Origin: Acidobacteriota bacterium
GTDB taxonomy: Bacteria; Acidobacteriota; Blastocatellia; Pyrinomonadales; Pyrinomonadaceae
NCBI GenBank assembly: GCA_023436495.1
Contig: JAEZIT010000095.1
Coordinates: forward strand, 1-45,107
Direction of reading: 5' to 3'
DNA length: 45,107 nt
The notes below the pieces were generated by a model that did no database searches, was not told where the DNA came from, and saw only the letters and a list, made by a program, of their open reading frames with translations. A program made the position numbers and the translations under genes. The stretch's first letter is position 1. Each line of letters starts with the position of its first letter. Shown here piece by piece: positions 6,857 through 14,770 of the stretch.

Positions 6857-6868
6857 GGTCGATACAAT
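6840..6868 (+). promoter_or_regulatory. Probable promoter of the tape-measure module
   Basis: TTAAAC (6840-6845), a 17-bp spacer and TACAAT (6863-6868); start of transcription near 6875, about 50 nt before the next ATG. A pair of ATTCCCAC octamers and an inverted repeat TGGG-catt-CCCA (6879-6890) lie just downstream of the start. Confidence 0.5.
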
Positions 6869-6883
6869 ATCGGGAAAATGGGC

Positions 6884-6903
6884 ATTCCCACCTAAATTCC
6901 CAC
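6884..6903 (-). repeat. GTGGGAAT octamer pair, 12-bp period (first site)
   Basis: ATTCCCAC occurs at 6884-6891 and 6896-6903, exactly 12 bp apart; on the minus strand this is GTGGGAAT twice. The same pair, same spacing and opposite orientation, is found at 10869-10888. The two sites bracket the genes from 6928 to 10810. Confidence 0.7.
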
Positions 6904-6927
6904 GAATAACAGGAGAAAACAAAGAAA

Positions 6928-7467
6928 ATGGCAAACAATTTAACGGTAAGAGAACTTGAAGAAAAGGTACTTCAGGGCGGGATGGTCACACCGGCGGAAA
7001 TGGCCGCGGCACAGGCGGCAGAGGATGCCGCTCGGCGGATCGCGGAACTGCAGGAACAGCGCGAGGCGAGTGAGCTTCGCGAGCGCCGTAAAGCTGAGTT
7101 CGAGAAGTTACACCGTGAGCTCAAAAGCGACATTTCAGCTTACGCCGAAGCGTCACCGATCGAACGAACGCTATCCGAGATCGGAAACCTTATCTTGACG
7201 TTCGAAGCACAGGTAAGCGAGCGCCGGGAAAGCATCGCAAAGTTTTATGAGCGCGGAAGCAGTTTAATGTCGCTGTACCCTGAATTTCCGGCCGGCATTG
7301 GCCGGGACGCGGATGGCGGGATCGTGATCGACGGGCAAACGCTCCGGCACTATTTCGATTGGAAAACCACCTTAGCGAACCACATCAGCGACGTGGTCGC
7401 AAAGGCTAGTGTGAACCAGCAGCGACGGGCGGACGGTCTGCCGGTCGAGGGAGGGGATCATGAGTGA
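6928..7467 (+). CDS. Hypothetical coiled-coil protein of the tail module
   Basis: 179 residues. Residues about 20-75 are a long charged, Ala/Glu/Arg-rich helix (MAAAQAAEDAARRIAEL, REASELRERRKAEFEKLHREL) typical of coiled coils. The rest is helical with a compact C-terminal part (GQTLRHYFDWKTTLANH). It overlaps the next gene by 8 nt and lies two genes before the tape-measure gene. That position matches tail-assembly chaperones or scaffold-like proteins, but no homology is recognised. Confidence 0.68.
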   Translation: MANNLTVRELEEKVLQGGMVTPAEMAAAQAAEDAARRIAELQEQREASELRERRKAEFEKLHRELKSDISAYAEASPIERTLSEIGNLILTFEAQVSERRESIAKFYERGSSLMSLYPEFPAGIGRDADGGIVIDGQTLRHYFDWKTTLANHISDVVAKASVNQQRRADGLPVEGGDHE

Positions 7468-7891
7468 ACCAATCAAGCACATAATATCGGCAGCGGTTGC
7501 CGAGTATTTTCAGAGGAACGGCATCGATGCCCGGACCAGCCCGATCGCGGCCGAGATCGCTGAATATCTCGCGAAGGACAGCCCAACGCCGCAGACGTCA
7601 CCGGAAGAAAGACGCTCGCAGCTGGTTGAGGTAATAAAATCGCGAACGCTCGCCGGCGGGTCTATCACGTATGACGTTTATGCTTCGGCAAATCCGCAGA
7701 ACGCGATGACGCCGAATGAGTTTGCCGCTATCAGATTCGAGGCTGAACGTTCGGCACTGCGGAGCCTGAACGGCGCAAGTGTAAAACTGAACATTAGCCG
7801 CGGGACGTGGGACCGGCTGGACACGGCGGAGCGTTCGGCCCTTGCTCATGCGGGCGGGACGTTATATAACGACCCGTCATGCGTCAGCTGA
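7460..7891 (+). CDS. Hypothetical protein of the tail module
   Basis: 143 residues, ATG with an excellent GGGAGGGG site, overlapping the previous gene by 8 nt. The first 45 residues are helical (KHIISAAVAEYFQRNG, SPIAAEIAEYLAKD); the C-terminal half (LVEVIKSRTLAGGSITYDVYA, SVKLNISRGTWDRLDTAERSAL) is mixed. It lies immediately before the tape-measure gene, where tailed phages keep tail-assembly chaperones. No family recognised. Confidence 0.65.
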   Translation: MSEPIKHIISAAVAEYFQRNGIDARTSPIAAEIAEYLAKDSPTPQTSPEERRSQLVEVIKSRTLAGGSITYDVYASANPQNAMTPNEFAAIRFEAERSALRSLNGASVKLNISRGTWDRLDTAERSALAHAGGTLYNDPSCVS

Positions 7892-7987
7892 TTCAGCGAC
7901 ATGCACCTTCCGGCGGCGGTTTGATCGCTACACCGCTTTCTTGCCGCCGCCGCTAATCAAAAGGAACGATCAGACAGGAGTTTCCTT

Positions 7988-10810
7988 ATGAATGCGTTTA
8001 CGCTATTCGGCGAACTGAAGGCCGATACAAACAGTTTTCAAAACAGCCTGCGTGACGCCGAACGCCGGCTTAAATCAACGGAACGTGCGATCACGGACCA
8101 GGAACGGCGGGCCATGGGCTTGGGCAAAACAACGGCGGTCACGTCCCGAAGCTATGAAGCATTGAATGAATCGCTAGGCAGGGCAAGGCAGCGGCTTCAG
8201 GCGACGTCGGAGGCGTTCAGGCGCGGCGACGCAACTTCAAAGCAGATGCGGGCGGCCCTTGTGAACGTCGATAAAGCAACGGAACGGCTGAACGACCGGT
8301 TAAAAAATTCTAAGGCGCGTCTTGATGATATGCCGGGCCGCCTGCAGCGTGTCGCTTCCGAGCTTATGACGGTTGCCAAGTACGGTTCATTCGCGGCGGC
8401 CGCTTTCGGGACCTTCGCGGTAAAGACGGCGGCGGACTTCGATTCGCTGCGACGCGGGCTAACGGCCGTGGCAGGATCAGCCGATGAAGCAAACAAGCAA
8501 TTTCAGCGATTGAAAGAAGTCGCTAAAGCTCCGGGCCTCGGGTTCAAAGAAGCTATTCAGGGATCGATCAACCTTCAGGCCGCAGGGCTTTCGGCACAGA
8601 CCGCGGAACGTGCGCTTTCCGCGTTCGGTAACGCGCTAGCGACGGTCGGAAAAGGGAAAGCGGAACTGGACGGCGTTATTACGGCCCTTACGCAGATACA
8701 GTCGAAAGGCAAGGTGTCGGCCGAGGAGATCAATCAGCTTGCGGAACGGTTGCCGCAGATCCGAGTTGCGATGCAGGGAGCGTTCGGCACGGCGGACACG
8801 GAAAAGATCGCGAAGATGGGCGTCGACGCCGGCAAGTTCATTGAAAAGGTCGTGGAGCAATTCGAAAAACTGCCGAAGGCGACGGGGGGCGCTCAAACGG
8901 CTTTCGAGAATTTCCGGGATGCCGTCGAAAAGGCGTCCGAACCGATCGGCAAAGCGATCCTGGATGCGGTGCTTCCGTCGCTCGAGGATATAACCGCTGA
9001 GCTTGAAAAGGAACGTCCGGACTGGGACGCCGCCAGCAAACGGCTCGGGCAGCGTGTCGGCCTTATGATGGCTGAAGGAATAAAGGAAGGGGCTCCAAAG
9101 ATACTGGATTCCATAAAACAGGAATTTAATTCAGGTCTTGCGGCCAACGACATTATTCCCTTCGCGTCCGGCATGGGGCAGTCGTTCGCTAAAGTGTTCA
9201 TGGAATCTGCGGGTATGCAGACGCCGCTTTTCGCGAACGGCTTTCTTGACGGGCTGCAGCGCATCAATAAGCCGGTCACGGAATTTGCTCACAACATCGG
9301 CGAACGTCTCGGACAAGCTTTAGTGAAGTTTAACCAGTGGGGCGCTGACGTCGGATCTTCGCTTGGCCGTATCGCCTTGCAGGTGCAGATCTCGGGCGTC
9401 AAGATCGGCGTGAATCTCGTAAAGGGCTTTATTGATGGCGTCCAGTCGCTTGCTTCGAAGGCTTGGGCCGTGGTGCAGAACGTGATCGCCGACAAACCTA
9501 TTGCAAAGGCGATGGCGGGGCTTGAAGAACATTCGCCGTCAAAGGTCTTTTATGCGATCGGTAAAGACGTGGTTCAGGGCTTCGTTGACGGTATCAACGC
9601 ACTCAAGGCGTCGGCACAGTCTGCAATGGCATCGCTTGTCGATGTTTCCGGACTTAAATCGCTAACAAAGGCCGACGCCGCGGGCGTACAGCTGCTGTCC
9701 GGCCTTACAAAAGAATTGGCATCGCTGAACGTTACGACCAAACAGCAGGAGATACTGCTTGAACTGACTGCCGGGAAATATTCGAAGCTCAATGCGGCCG
9801 TAAAGGAACGCATCATTCTAGCGGCCAAAGAGATCGATCATCAGAAGCTGATGGCGGACGGTCTTGAGAAGTACCAGGAATTGGTGCGTGAGCTTGTTCT
9901 GCCGGAGCCGACAGAGGTCGAGCGTGTCTATGAGGCCTTGGCGGGACCTGCGATGCAGGAATACCTGAAGTCTATGGGATCGCAGTTCGAACGCTTTGCG
10001 GGCTTTGTCCTGAAGGCGGCGGCATCCATTCGCGATCTTGATAAAGCACGCGAAGGGCTTGGAAGCGGCCGGGCAGCATTCGATCCTAACGCTCCGGGCA
10101 TCGGGAACGAGGAAGGGCAGCGTCGATCCGATGAAGCATGGCAGAATCAGATCGCACCGCCGCCGTTGGAGCCGTGGGAAAACTTCTGGGCAACGATGCG
10201 CGAGAGGCTTGCCGCATTCCAAAAGTCTTTGCCGTCCGTTAAAGAAGCTATCGGCGTAAATCTCATTGATTCGATCTACCGTATCGGCGACGTGTTCGCA
10301 AACGCGGTCAATTCGTGGGACGGTACTGTCAAAGGCTTCTTTAAATCATTGGCCCGGGGCTTCGCTCAAATGGTGCAGCAAATCCTGGCAGAAGTGGTCC
10401 GCTTAATGATCATAAAAGCGATCATGGCAGCGATCGGCAAAATGGCCGGCGGCATTGGAGGCGGCGAATTATCCGCCGATATGAGCGGGGCGGGCGGCGT
10501 AATGACATCATTCGGCAGCGGCATGCGCTCAATCACGTCCGGCCTTTCCTCGGCCACGGCAGGACTAACATCTGCGATGTCCGGCTTCGGCTCACCGTCA
10601 ATGGCGGGAGCTTCGGGCGGATTTGCGGCAGGCTTCGGCGGTGCAATGGCGGGAATGGGCGGCGGTGCGACGTATAACAATCAAAGCTACAGCAGCCAGT
10701 TCGTTATCAATGTGACCGGCGGCACACCCGAGCAGCAAAAGCAGACGGCATTCATGGTCCGCAAAGAGATCATGACGGCGGTCGCACGCGATCGGGAACG
10801 GAACAAGTAA
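7988..10810 (+). CDS. Tape-measure-type protein
   Basis: 940 residues, start ATG after CAGGAG. Tape-measure proteins set tail length and act during DNA injection. Typical features: helical N-terminus with Gln/Arg-rich coiled coils (ELKADTNSFQNSLRDAERRL, ALNESLGRARQRLQATSEAF), the TMP core (about 125-330: AADFDSLRRGLTAVAGSADEA and GFKEAIQGSINLQAAGLSA), amphipathic/hydrophobic stretches around 800-830 (MIIKAIMAAIGKMAGG), a Gly/Ser/Met-rich segment (about 830-895) and a C-terminal VRKEIMTAVARDRER. It is the last gene of the element and the only tail gene seen. The upstream neighbours are two small helical proteins. A phage-derived effector or a helper-tail remodelling protein are alternative roles. 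Confidence 0.85.
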   Translation: MNAFTLFGELKADTNSFQNSLRDAERRLKSTERAITDQERRAMGLGKTTAVTSRSYEALNESLGRARQRLQATSEAFRRGDATSKQMRAALVNVDKATERLNDRLKNSKARLDDMPGRLQRVASELMTVAKYGSFAAAAFGTFAVKTAADFDSLRRGLTAVAGSADEANKQFQRLKEVAKAPGLGFKEAIQGSINLQAAGLSAQTAERALSAFGNALATVGKGKAELDGVITALTQIQSKGKVSAEEINQLAERLPQIRVAMQGAFGTADTEKIAKMGVDAGKFIEKVVEQFEKLPKATGGAQTAFENFRDAVEKASEPIGKAILDAVLPSLEDITAELEKERPDWDAASKRLGQRVGLMMAEGIKEGAPKILDSIKQEFNSGLAANDIIPFASGMGQSFAKVFMESAGMQTPLFANGFLDGLQRINKPVTEFAHNIGERLGQALVKFNQWGADVGSSLGRIALQVQISGVKIGVNLVKGFIDGVQSLASKAWAVVQNVIADKPIAKAMAGLEEHSPSKVFYAIGKDVVQGFVDGINALKASAQSAMASLVDVSGLKSLTKADAAGVQLLSGLTKELASLNVTTKQQEILLELTAGKYSKLNAAVKERIILAAKEIDHQKLMADGLEKYQELVRELVLPEPTEVERVYEALAGPAMQEYLKSMGSQFERFAGFVLKAAASIRDLDKAREGLGSGRAAFDPNAPGIGNEEGQRRSDEAWQNQIAPPPLEPWENFWATMRERLAAFQKSLPSVKEAIGVNLIDSIYRIGDVFANAVNSWDGTVKGFFKSLARGFAQMVQQILAEVVRLMIIKAIMAAIGKMAGGIGGGELSADMSGAGGVMTSFGSGMRSITSGLSSATAGLTSAMSGFGSPSMAGASGGFAAGFGGAMAGMGGGATYNNQSYSSQFVINVTGGTPEQQKQTAFMVRKEIMTAVARDRERNK

Positions 10811-10818
10811 ACGATCAG

Positions 10819-10846
10819 GCCCGGCGTCGGCGAACGCGGCCCGGGC
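10819..10846 (+). terminator. GC hairpin after the tape-measure gene
   Basis: GCCCGG (10819-10824) pairs with CCGGGC (10841-10846) around a 16-nt GC-rich loop, followed by ttgaaattt. Weak; it precedes the stronger hairpin at 10892-10917. Confidence 0.35.
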
Positions 10847-10868
10847 TTGAAATTTCCTTACTTTCCGG

Positions 10869-10888
10869 GTGGGAATCCGGGTGGGAAT
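10869..10888 (+). repeat. GTGGGAAT octamer pair, 12-bp period (second site)
   Basis: GTGGGAAT at 10869-10876 and 10881-10888, embedded in a perfect 12-bp direct repeat CCGGGTGGGAAT (10865-10888). Opposite orientation to the pair at 6884-6903 and about 65 bp from the 3' end of the tRNA-Arg gene, i.e. where integrase arm sites would be expected. Confidence 0.7.
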
Positions 10889-10891
10889 AAA

Positions 10892-10917
10892 AAAGACGGG
10901 TCAAAAGGCCCGTCTTT
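10892..10917. terminator. Bidirectional terminator between element and tRNA
   Basis: AAAGACGGG (10892-10900) pairs with CCCGTCTTT (10909-10917) around an 8-nt loop. The A-run on one side and T-run on the other allow it to work in both directions, ending the tape-measure transcript and the tRNA transcript. Confidence 0.75.
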
Positions 10918-10953
10918 CTGTTTGCGTAAGTTATTGTATTAACTTGAGTTATA

Positions 10954-11030
10954 TGGTACACCCGGCATGATTCGAACATGCGACCTCTTGATTCGTAGTC
11001 AAGCACTCTATCCAGCTGAGCTACGGGTGC
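10954..11030 (-). tRNA. tRNA-Arg (anticodon ACG), CCA encoded
   Basis: On the minus strand the gene folds into a standard cloverleaf: acceptor GCACCCG / CGGGTGT (with a G-T first pair), D arm GCTC...GAGT, anticodon stem CTTGA/TCAAG with loop CTACGAA (anticodon ACG at 10996-10994), T loop TTCGAAT, discriminator A, and an encoded CCA (10956-10954). ACG is read as ICG and decodes CGN arginine codons. Its 3' end faces the mobile element, so it is the likely attB. No copy of its 3' end was found at the left edge of the window. Confidence 0.95.
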
Positions 11031-11096
11031 AAAAAGCGAATGAATAGACTACAAAGCCGCGCGCGACATGTCAAGCCCCACGCGGCAAAACGGACG

Positions 11097-12086
11097 CTAT
11101 CTGGCGTAATATCCCGGCTTCGTCCGCGAAACCAGCGACGGGTCGTCCACCTCCAACTTGATCTCGCGCCACTTGCCGTCGCGGGTATCACGGGAAGGTT
11201 GGTATTCAATGGTATAAAGGGTACGAAGGTCAGCAGCGACCTTTGCGTACAGCAAACCCATCTCTTCGAGGCGGTTTATCGTGCTTAGTGTCCCGCCGGT
11301 CCGGTTTGCCACTATCTGCAGCCGCTCGCGCGCCGCCTTGAACATCGCGACCTGGCGCGGCGTCGGATCGGCCAGCTTCGCCGGGTCACCCGTCGGAAGC
11401 GCCAGCGGATATATTGTCACGCCCTGACGGTCGGACTTGGCAAGCACGCGGTTCAGGGCATCGCTTGTTTCGGGCTTCAGGGCCGTCTGGACCTCCTCGT
11501 CCGTCAGCCGCTCGAGCTGGTCGCGGTCGCTGTCCCGCACGGCCGTGTCCACCCCGTCCGTCAAAACAATGATCGCCTTCCGCCGTCTGCCCTCGTTGGA
11601 AAGTTTGTCGAGCCCAAGCTCTAAAGCTTTGTACAACTGCGTTTTACCGCGACCGTTAGCCAACTGGATCGAATTCGCGATCGTACGCCGATTCGTCGTG
11701 AAATCATTGAGCAGGTTGACCTTATCGTAAAATTCGATCACGGCCACCCGATCGTCCGGCGCCAAGGCGTCAATGAACCGCGAAGCCGACTGCCGTATGA
11801 CCTGCCGAAACCCGAGTGTCGAACCGCTCATGTCCAGGATCATCACGACGCTGAACGGCGACGCCGAAGGCTCGAACCGCAAGATGTCTTGTTTAACACC
11901 GTCTTCAAAAATGGAGAAGCTCTCTTTGCCCAGGCTCGTGATCGGCCGGCCGCGCTGGTCCACAACGCCGACATTCAGCCGCACGAGCGACGAATCGACG
12001 GTGACCGGGTCATCCACCTGTGCGGCTAATTGACCTGAAAGTGCTAAAAAGATTAGAAATAGTGGCAGCAGACGAATATTGCGCAT
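11097..12086 (-). CDS. Secreted VWFA-related acidobacterial protein
   Basis: 330 residues from the ATG at 12086 (an upstream in-frame start at 12143 is less likely because the signal peptide begins at MRNIRLLPLF). Signal peptide (1-22, cut after AAQ), a short beta-sandwich-like segment (VTVDSSLVRLNVGVVDQRG, then a FEDGV strand), and a von Willebrand factor A domain with an intact MIDAS: DMSGS and the later TDGVD. This is the layout of the VWFA-related Acidobacterial domain family (TIGR03436), very expanded in this phylum. Likely periplasmic or surface metal-dependent protein binding; partners unknown. It runs toward the tRNA. Confidence 0.9.
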   Translation of the reverse strand: MRNIRLLPLFLIFLALSGQLAAQVDDPVTVDSSLVRLNVGVVDQRGRPITSLGKESFSIFEDGVKQDILRFEPSASPFSVVMILDMSGSTLGFRQVIRQSASRFIDALAPDDRVAVIEFYDKVNLLNDFTTNRRTIANSIQLANGRGKTQLYKALELGLDKLSNEGRRRKAIIVLTDGVDTAVRDSDRDQLERLTDEEVQTALKPETSDALNRVLAKSDRQGVTIYPLALPTGDPAKLADPTPRQVAMFKAARERLQIVANRTGGTLSTINRLEEMGLLYAKVAADLRTLYTIEYQPSRDTRDGKWREIKLEVDDPSLVSRTKPGYYAR

Positions 12087-12155
12087 ATATATGAACATCA
12101 TTTCAGACGCCCGGAAACCGCGCCCGGTTGCATCACGAAACAAGGGAAAATTCCC

Positions 12156-12184
12156 TTAACAATGTATTGATTATAGTTTATAAT
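12156..12184 (+). promoter_or_regulatory. Near-consensus sigma-70 promoter
   Basis: TTAACA (12156-12161), a 17-bp spacer and a perfect TATAAT (12179-12184), upstream of the 12265 gene. A near-palindrome AAGGGAA-aa-TTCCCTT covers the bases just before and into the -35 box (about 12142-12157) and could be an operator. Confidence 0.7.
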
Positions 12185-12264
12185 ACCCTGTTAAGATTGC
12201 TGAGCCTTATATTGAGTTTATCCGAAGCACAAACCGTTGAACCTGTTCGATTTCAGAAGTTGAG

Positions 12265-12798
12265 ATGCTGTATCAACCAAAATTCTGCTGTGACTGCGGC
12301 GAAAAGATCGAACGTGTAGAGTGGAAGATCTTTACCAGCCGCCGTTTCTGTCAGCTTTGCGAGACGGAACATAAGCTGTTGGATTATGCTCCGCGGGCTA
12401 TCGTAGCGGTCGGGCTGTTGATCGGGATCTTTGGACTGGGAAGCCATCTGCAGAGCGCTCAAACGTCTAGGCAGTTCGTTCCGGAACGCAAACTCGCCGG
12501 CCGGCAAGCAAATCCGGATCGTGTCGCCGGGCCAAATCTACAGGCAACGAATGCCCCCGTAACTAAATCACAAAACAACCTTAACGGGGAAGTTTCTAAT
12601 TTACCGACAAACGTTCAGCCGGCACGGAAAATTGTTGAGAAAGCAAATGTTCAGCCCGCTGAACAGGTATTCTACTGCGGTGCGGCAACAAAAAAAGGTA
12701 CTCCTTGTTCACGGCGGGTAAAAGGCAGCGTCCGTTGTTGGCAGCATCAGGGAATGCCGGTGATGAGCGAAGCGGAATCTACATCCGAACGCAACTAA
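12265..12798 (+). CDS. Membrane protein with N-terminal zinc ribbon and C-terminal Cys/His motif
   Basis: 177 residues. The N-terminus has two CxxC knuckles (FCCDCGEK and FCQLCETE), followed by one membrane helix (about 44-62: AIVAVGLLIGIFGLGSHL), a Pro/Asn/Gln-rich spacer and a C-terminal Cys/His cluster (YCGAATKKGTPCSRRV and RCWQHQG) that resembles the small DUF5763-type zinc motif. A strong promoter precedes it. The zinc-ribbon/one-helix layout recurs at 37162-37836. Role unknown; it lies upstream of a kinase gene. Confidence 0.75.
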   Translation: MLYQPKFCCDCGEKIERVEWKIFTSRRFCQLCETEHKLLDYAPRAIVAVGLLIGIFGLGSHLQSAQTSRQFVPERKLAGRQANPDRVAGPNLQATNAPVTKSQNNLNGEVSNLPTNVQPARKIVEKANVQPAEQVFYCGAATKKGTPCSRRVKGSVRCWQHQGMPVMSEAESTSERN

Positions 12799-12911
12799 AC
12801 GAATCCAACGCCGTGTGTGTTTAACAGCACTGTGAATCATTGATGTTTCGTCGCAATTGATGGAAAATTGAATGAAGACGAATTTTGTCACCCGCAGTAC
12901 GGAAATTTAAG

Positions 12912-14756
12912 ATGAAGTCACTGACCCCGAATACTTTAATTCAAAATCGGTACCTGATCGTCCAACTTATTGGCAAAGGGGGAATGGGCGAAGTTTACCT
13001 TGCCGTTGATCAGCGGCTTGGCAGCGCCGTTGCCTTAAAACGGACGATGTTCACCGATGACGAGATGCTCGGCGTCGCATTTGAACGTGAGGCGAAGACC
13101 CTCGCTCGGCTGCGCCATCCGGTACTGCCGAAGGTCAGCGACCACTTTTCCGAAAACGGCGAACAATACCTTGTCATGGAACACATCGCGGGCGACGACC
13201 TTTCGAAAAGACTCGAAGCCGCGCAGAGGCCGTTTCCCGTTAGCTGGGTCCTATTTTGGGCTGACCAATTGCTAGACGCGCTTTCGTACCTGCACTCGCA
13301 CGAGCCGCCCATTCTCCATCGGGATATTAAACCGCAGAATCTTAAACTAACGGACGAAAATCATATCGTCCTTCTGGACTTCGGGCTTTCTAAGAATTCG
13401 ACCGGACAGACGCTGCTTACAAGTGCGGCCAAATCATCCGGCAGCGTAGTGGGATATACCCCGCATTACGCTCCGATGGAGCAGATCCGCGGGACCGGTA
13501 CGAGTCCGAAGAGCGATCTTTACGCTCTCTCGGCTACGCTTTACCAGTTGATGACGAACGAGGTGCCCGCCGACGCCCTGACTCGTGCCGACGCGCTGCT
13601 GAATGAGATGCCTGATCCGATCAGGCCTATGACAGAGATAAATCCTGAAGTGCCTAAGGTGGTCTCCGATGTGATCCTGAAGGGAATGGAGATCAGTCAG
13701 GACAAGAGGTTTGCTAAGGCCGTTGATATGCAAAAGGCCCTCCGGCGCGCCTTCACAAACATGCAGGACGCTATGGGCGCGCAGACCGTCGCCTTCAGTG
13801 TCGACGAGTCGCAAGCAGCGATAAACGGTTCCGCGGCTGTCGACGACGACCTTGCCGATTTTAATTCGGTCACGGACGATTCGGAAATGCCGACGCGTGT
13901 CACTTCGCAGGTCACTTCGGGAACGTCCGTGCCGGCGGGGCAGGTTGCAGAAGAAGGATCGCCTCTGCCTCAATCCGCCGTTAAGACAGAAGTATTCCTC
14001 GGCGGCGCCGGACTTTTCGATCCTGAAGTCGACAAGCAGGAGATCTCCGATTCGCCGGCAGATGTTGATTCCGCCGACTTAAGCGATGCCGTTTCGGGTT
14101 TTGCCCCGGACGCCACGATCCCGGTCATTAATTTCGAGAACGGCGGGGCTGCCGAAGAAGCCCTGCCGCCGCCTCCGACTCCGGATTTCCATACCGCGGC
14201 AAATATCCAGGCCGACGGCGATTCTTTTGCCACATATACACCATCGACGGATCGTGCCAAAGTTGCCATCGAGCGGCCTTCTGCTCCGCCTGTGGCAGTT
14301 GCTGCGGCCGCAAAGGGCAGATCTTCCTCCAAAACGGCGATCGTCGTCGGCGGGTTATTCGCGGCCTTTATCCTTGTCATTATTGCAGCCGGTGCGGGTT
14401 GGTTCGTTTATTCGAATTATTATGCGGCTTCGGCGCCTGAACCGAGTGCCTCGCCTGAACCGAGTGCCTCGCCTGAGCCCAGTATCGCGTATCCGGCGAC
14501 GCCGGAACCGACGGTCGAGGTGCTGGCCGAAACTGCGCCCTCGCCCTCGGATGTGACGTCAAGTGGATTGGAGAATTCGAACACCGAATTGCCCTCTGAG
14601 CAGGTTTCCGGATCGACGCCTTCGACCGACAGCTCGCGGCCGGCACAGCCGCAGGCCGCTCCTCGAAGGTCGCCCGGTCGACAGGCGACAGCTTCCGAAA
14701 CGAAACCCGCGGAGAAGCCCAAGAAGGCCGGTGAACGCACCGTCATCTTGCAATAG
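12912..14756 (+). CDS. Membrane Ser/Thr protein kinase (PknB-like)
   Basis: 614 residues from the ATG at 12912 (a TTG at 12885 is in frame but less likely). Hanks-type kinase domain at about 12-280: glycine loop GKGGMGEV, catalytic lysine in ALKR, HRDIKPQN (about 135-142), DFG (about 156-158), APMEQ in place of APE. It is followed by a long acidic, disordered linker, one membrane helix (about 474-496), an 18-bp coding repeat (PSASPE twice, about 510-525) and a basic tail. The extracytoplasmic part is low-complexity with no PASTA domain, so the signal it senses is not evident. The TPR gene starts 14 nt later, so both are likely one operon. Confidence 0.93.
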   Translation: MKSLTPNTLIQNRYLIVQLIGKGGMGEVYLAVDQRLGSAVALKRTMFTDDEMLGVAFEREAKTLARLRHPVLPKVSDHFSENGEQYLVMEHIAGDDLSKRLEAAQRPFPVSWVLFWADQLLDALSYLHSHEPPILHRDIKPQNLKLTDENHIVLLDFGLSKNSTGQTLLTSAAKSSGSVVGYTPHYAPMEQIRGTGTSPKSDLYALSATLYQLMTNEVPADALTRADALLNEMPDPIRPMTEINPEVPKVVSDVILKGMEISQDKRFAKAVDMQKALRRAFTNMQDAMGAQTVAFSVDESQAAINGSAAVDDDLADFNSVTDDSEMPTRVTSQVTSGTSVPAGQVAEEGSPLPQSAVKTEVFLGGAGLFDPEVDKQEISDSPADVDSADLSDAVSGFAPDATIPVINFENGGAAEEALPPPPTPDFHTAANIQADGDSFATYTPSTDRAKVAIERPSAPPVAVAAAAKGRSSSKTAIVVGGLFAAFILVIIAAGAGWFVYSNYYAASAPEPSASPEPSASPEPSIAYPATPEPTVEVLAETAPSPSDVTSSGLENSNTELPSEQVSGSTPSTDSSRPAQPQAAPRRSPGRQATASETKPAEKPKKAGERTVILQ

Positions 14757-14770
14757 CCTGGGGACATAAA

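Larger units (their letters stand above)
1..10953. mobile_element. Integrated phage-satellite-like element (left end outside window)
   Basis: The stretch holds, in order, a tyrosine integrase, a Cro/CI-type repressor, an excisionase/AlpA-like HTH protein, a CHC2 primase-like protein, a DUF3987 protein, a TerS-like HTH protein, a DUF6371 protein and a tape-measure protein. Most genes from 1231 on are tightly packed on the plus strand with short overlaps. Neither capsid, portal, large terminase, tail tube, baseplate nor lysis genes are visible. That set matches satellites better than a complete prophage. The right boundary is inferred to be the 3' end of the tRNA-Arg gene, because ordinary chromosomal genes begin right after it. 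The left boundary lies upstream of the window, so further genes could exist there. Alternatives are a decayed prophage or an integrative plasmid-like element. Confidence 0.75.

Noticed and set aside
10815..11006. Minus-strand open frame across the end of the element and into the tRNA
   Set aside because: It overlaps the tRNA gene and a terminator; the sequence has no recognisable protein features.
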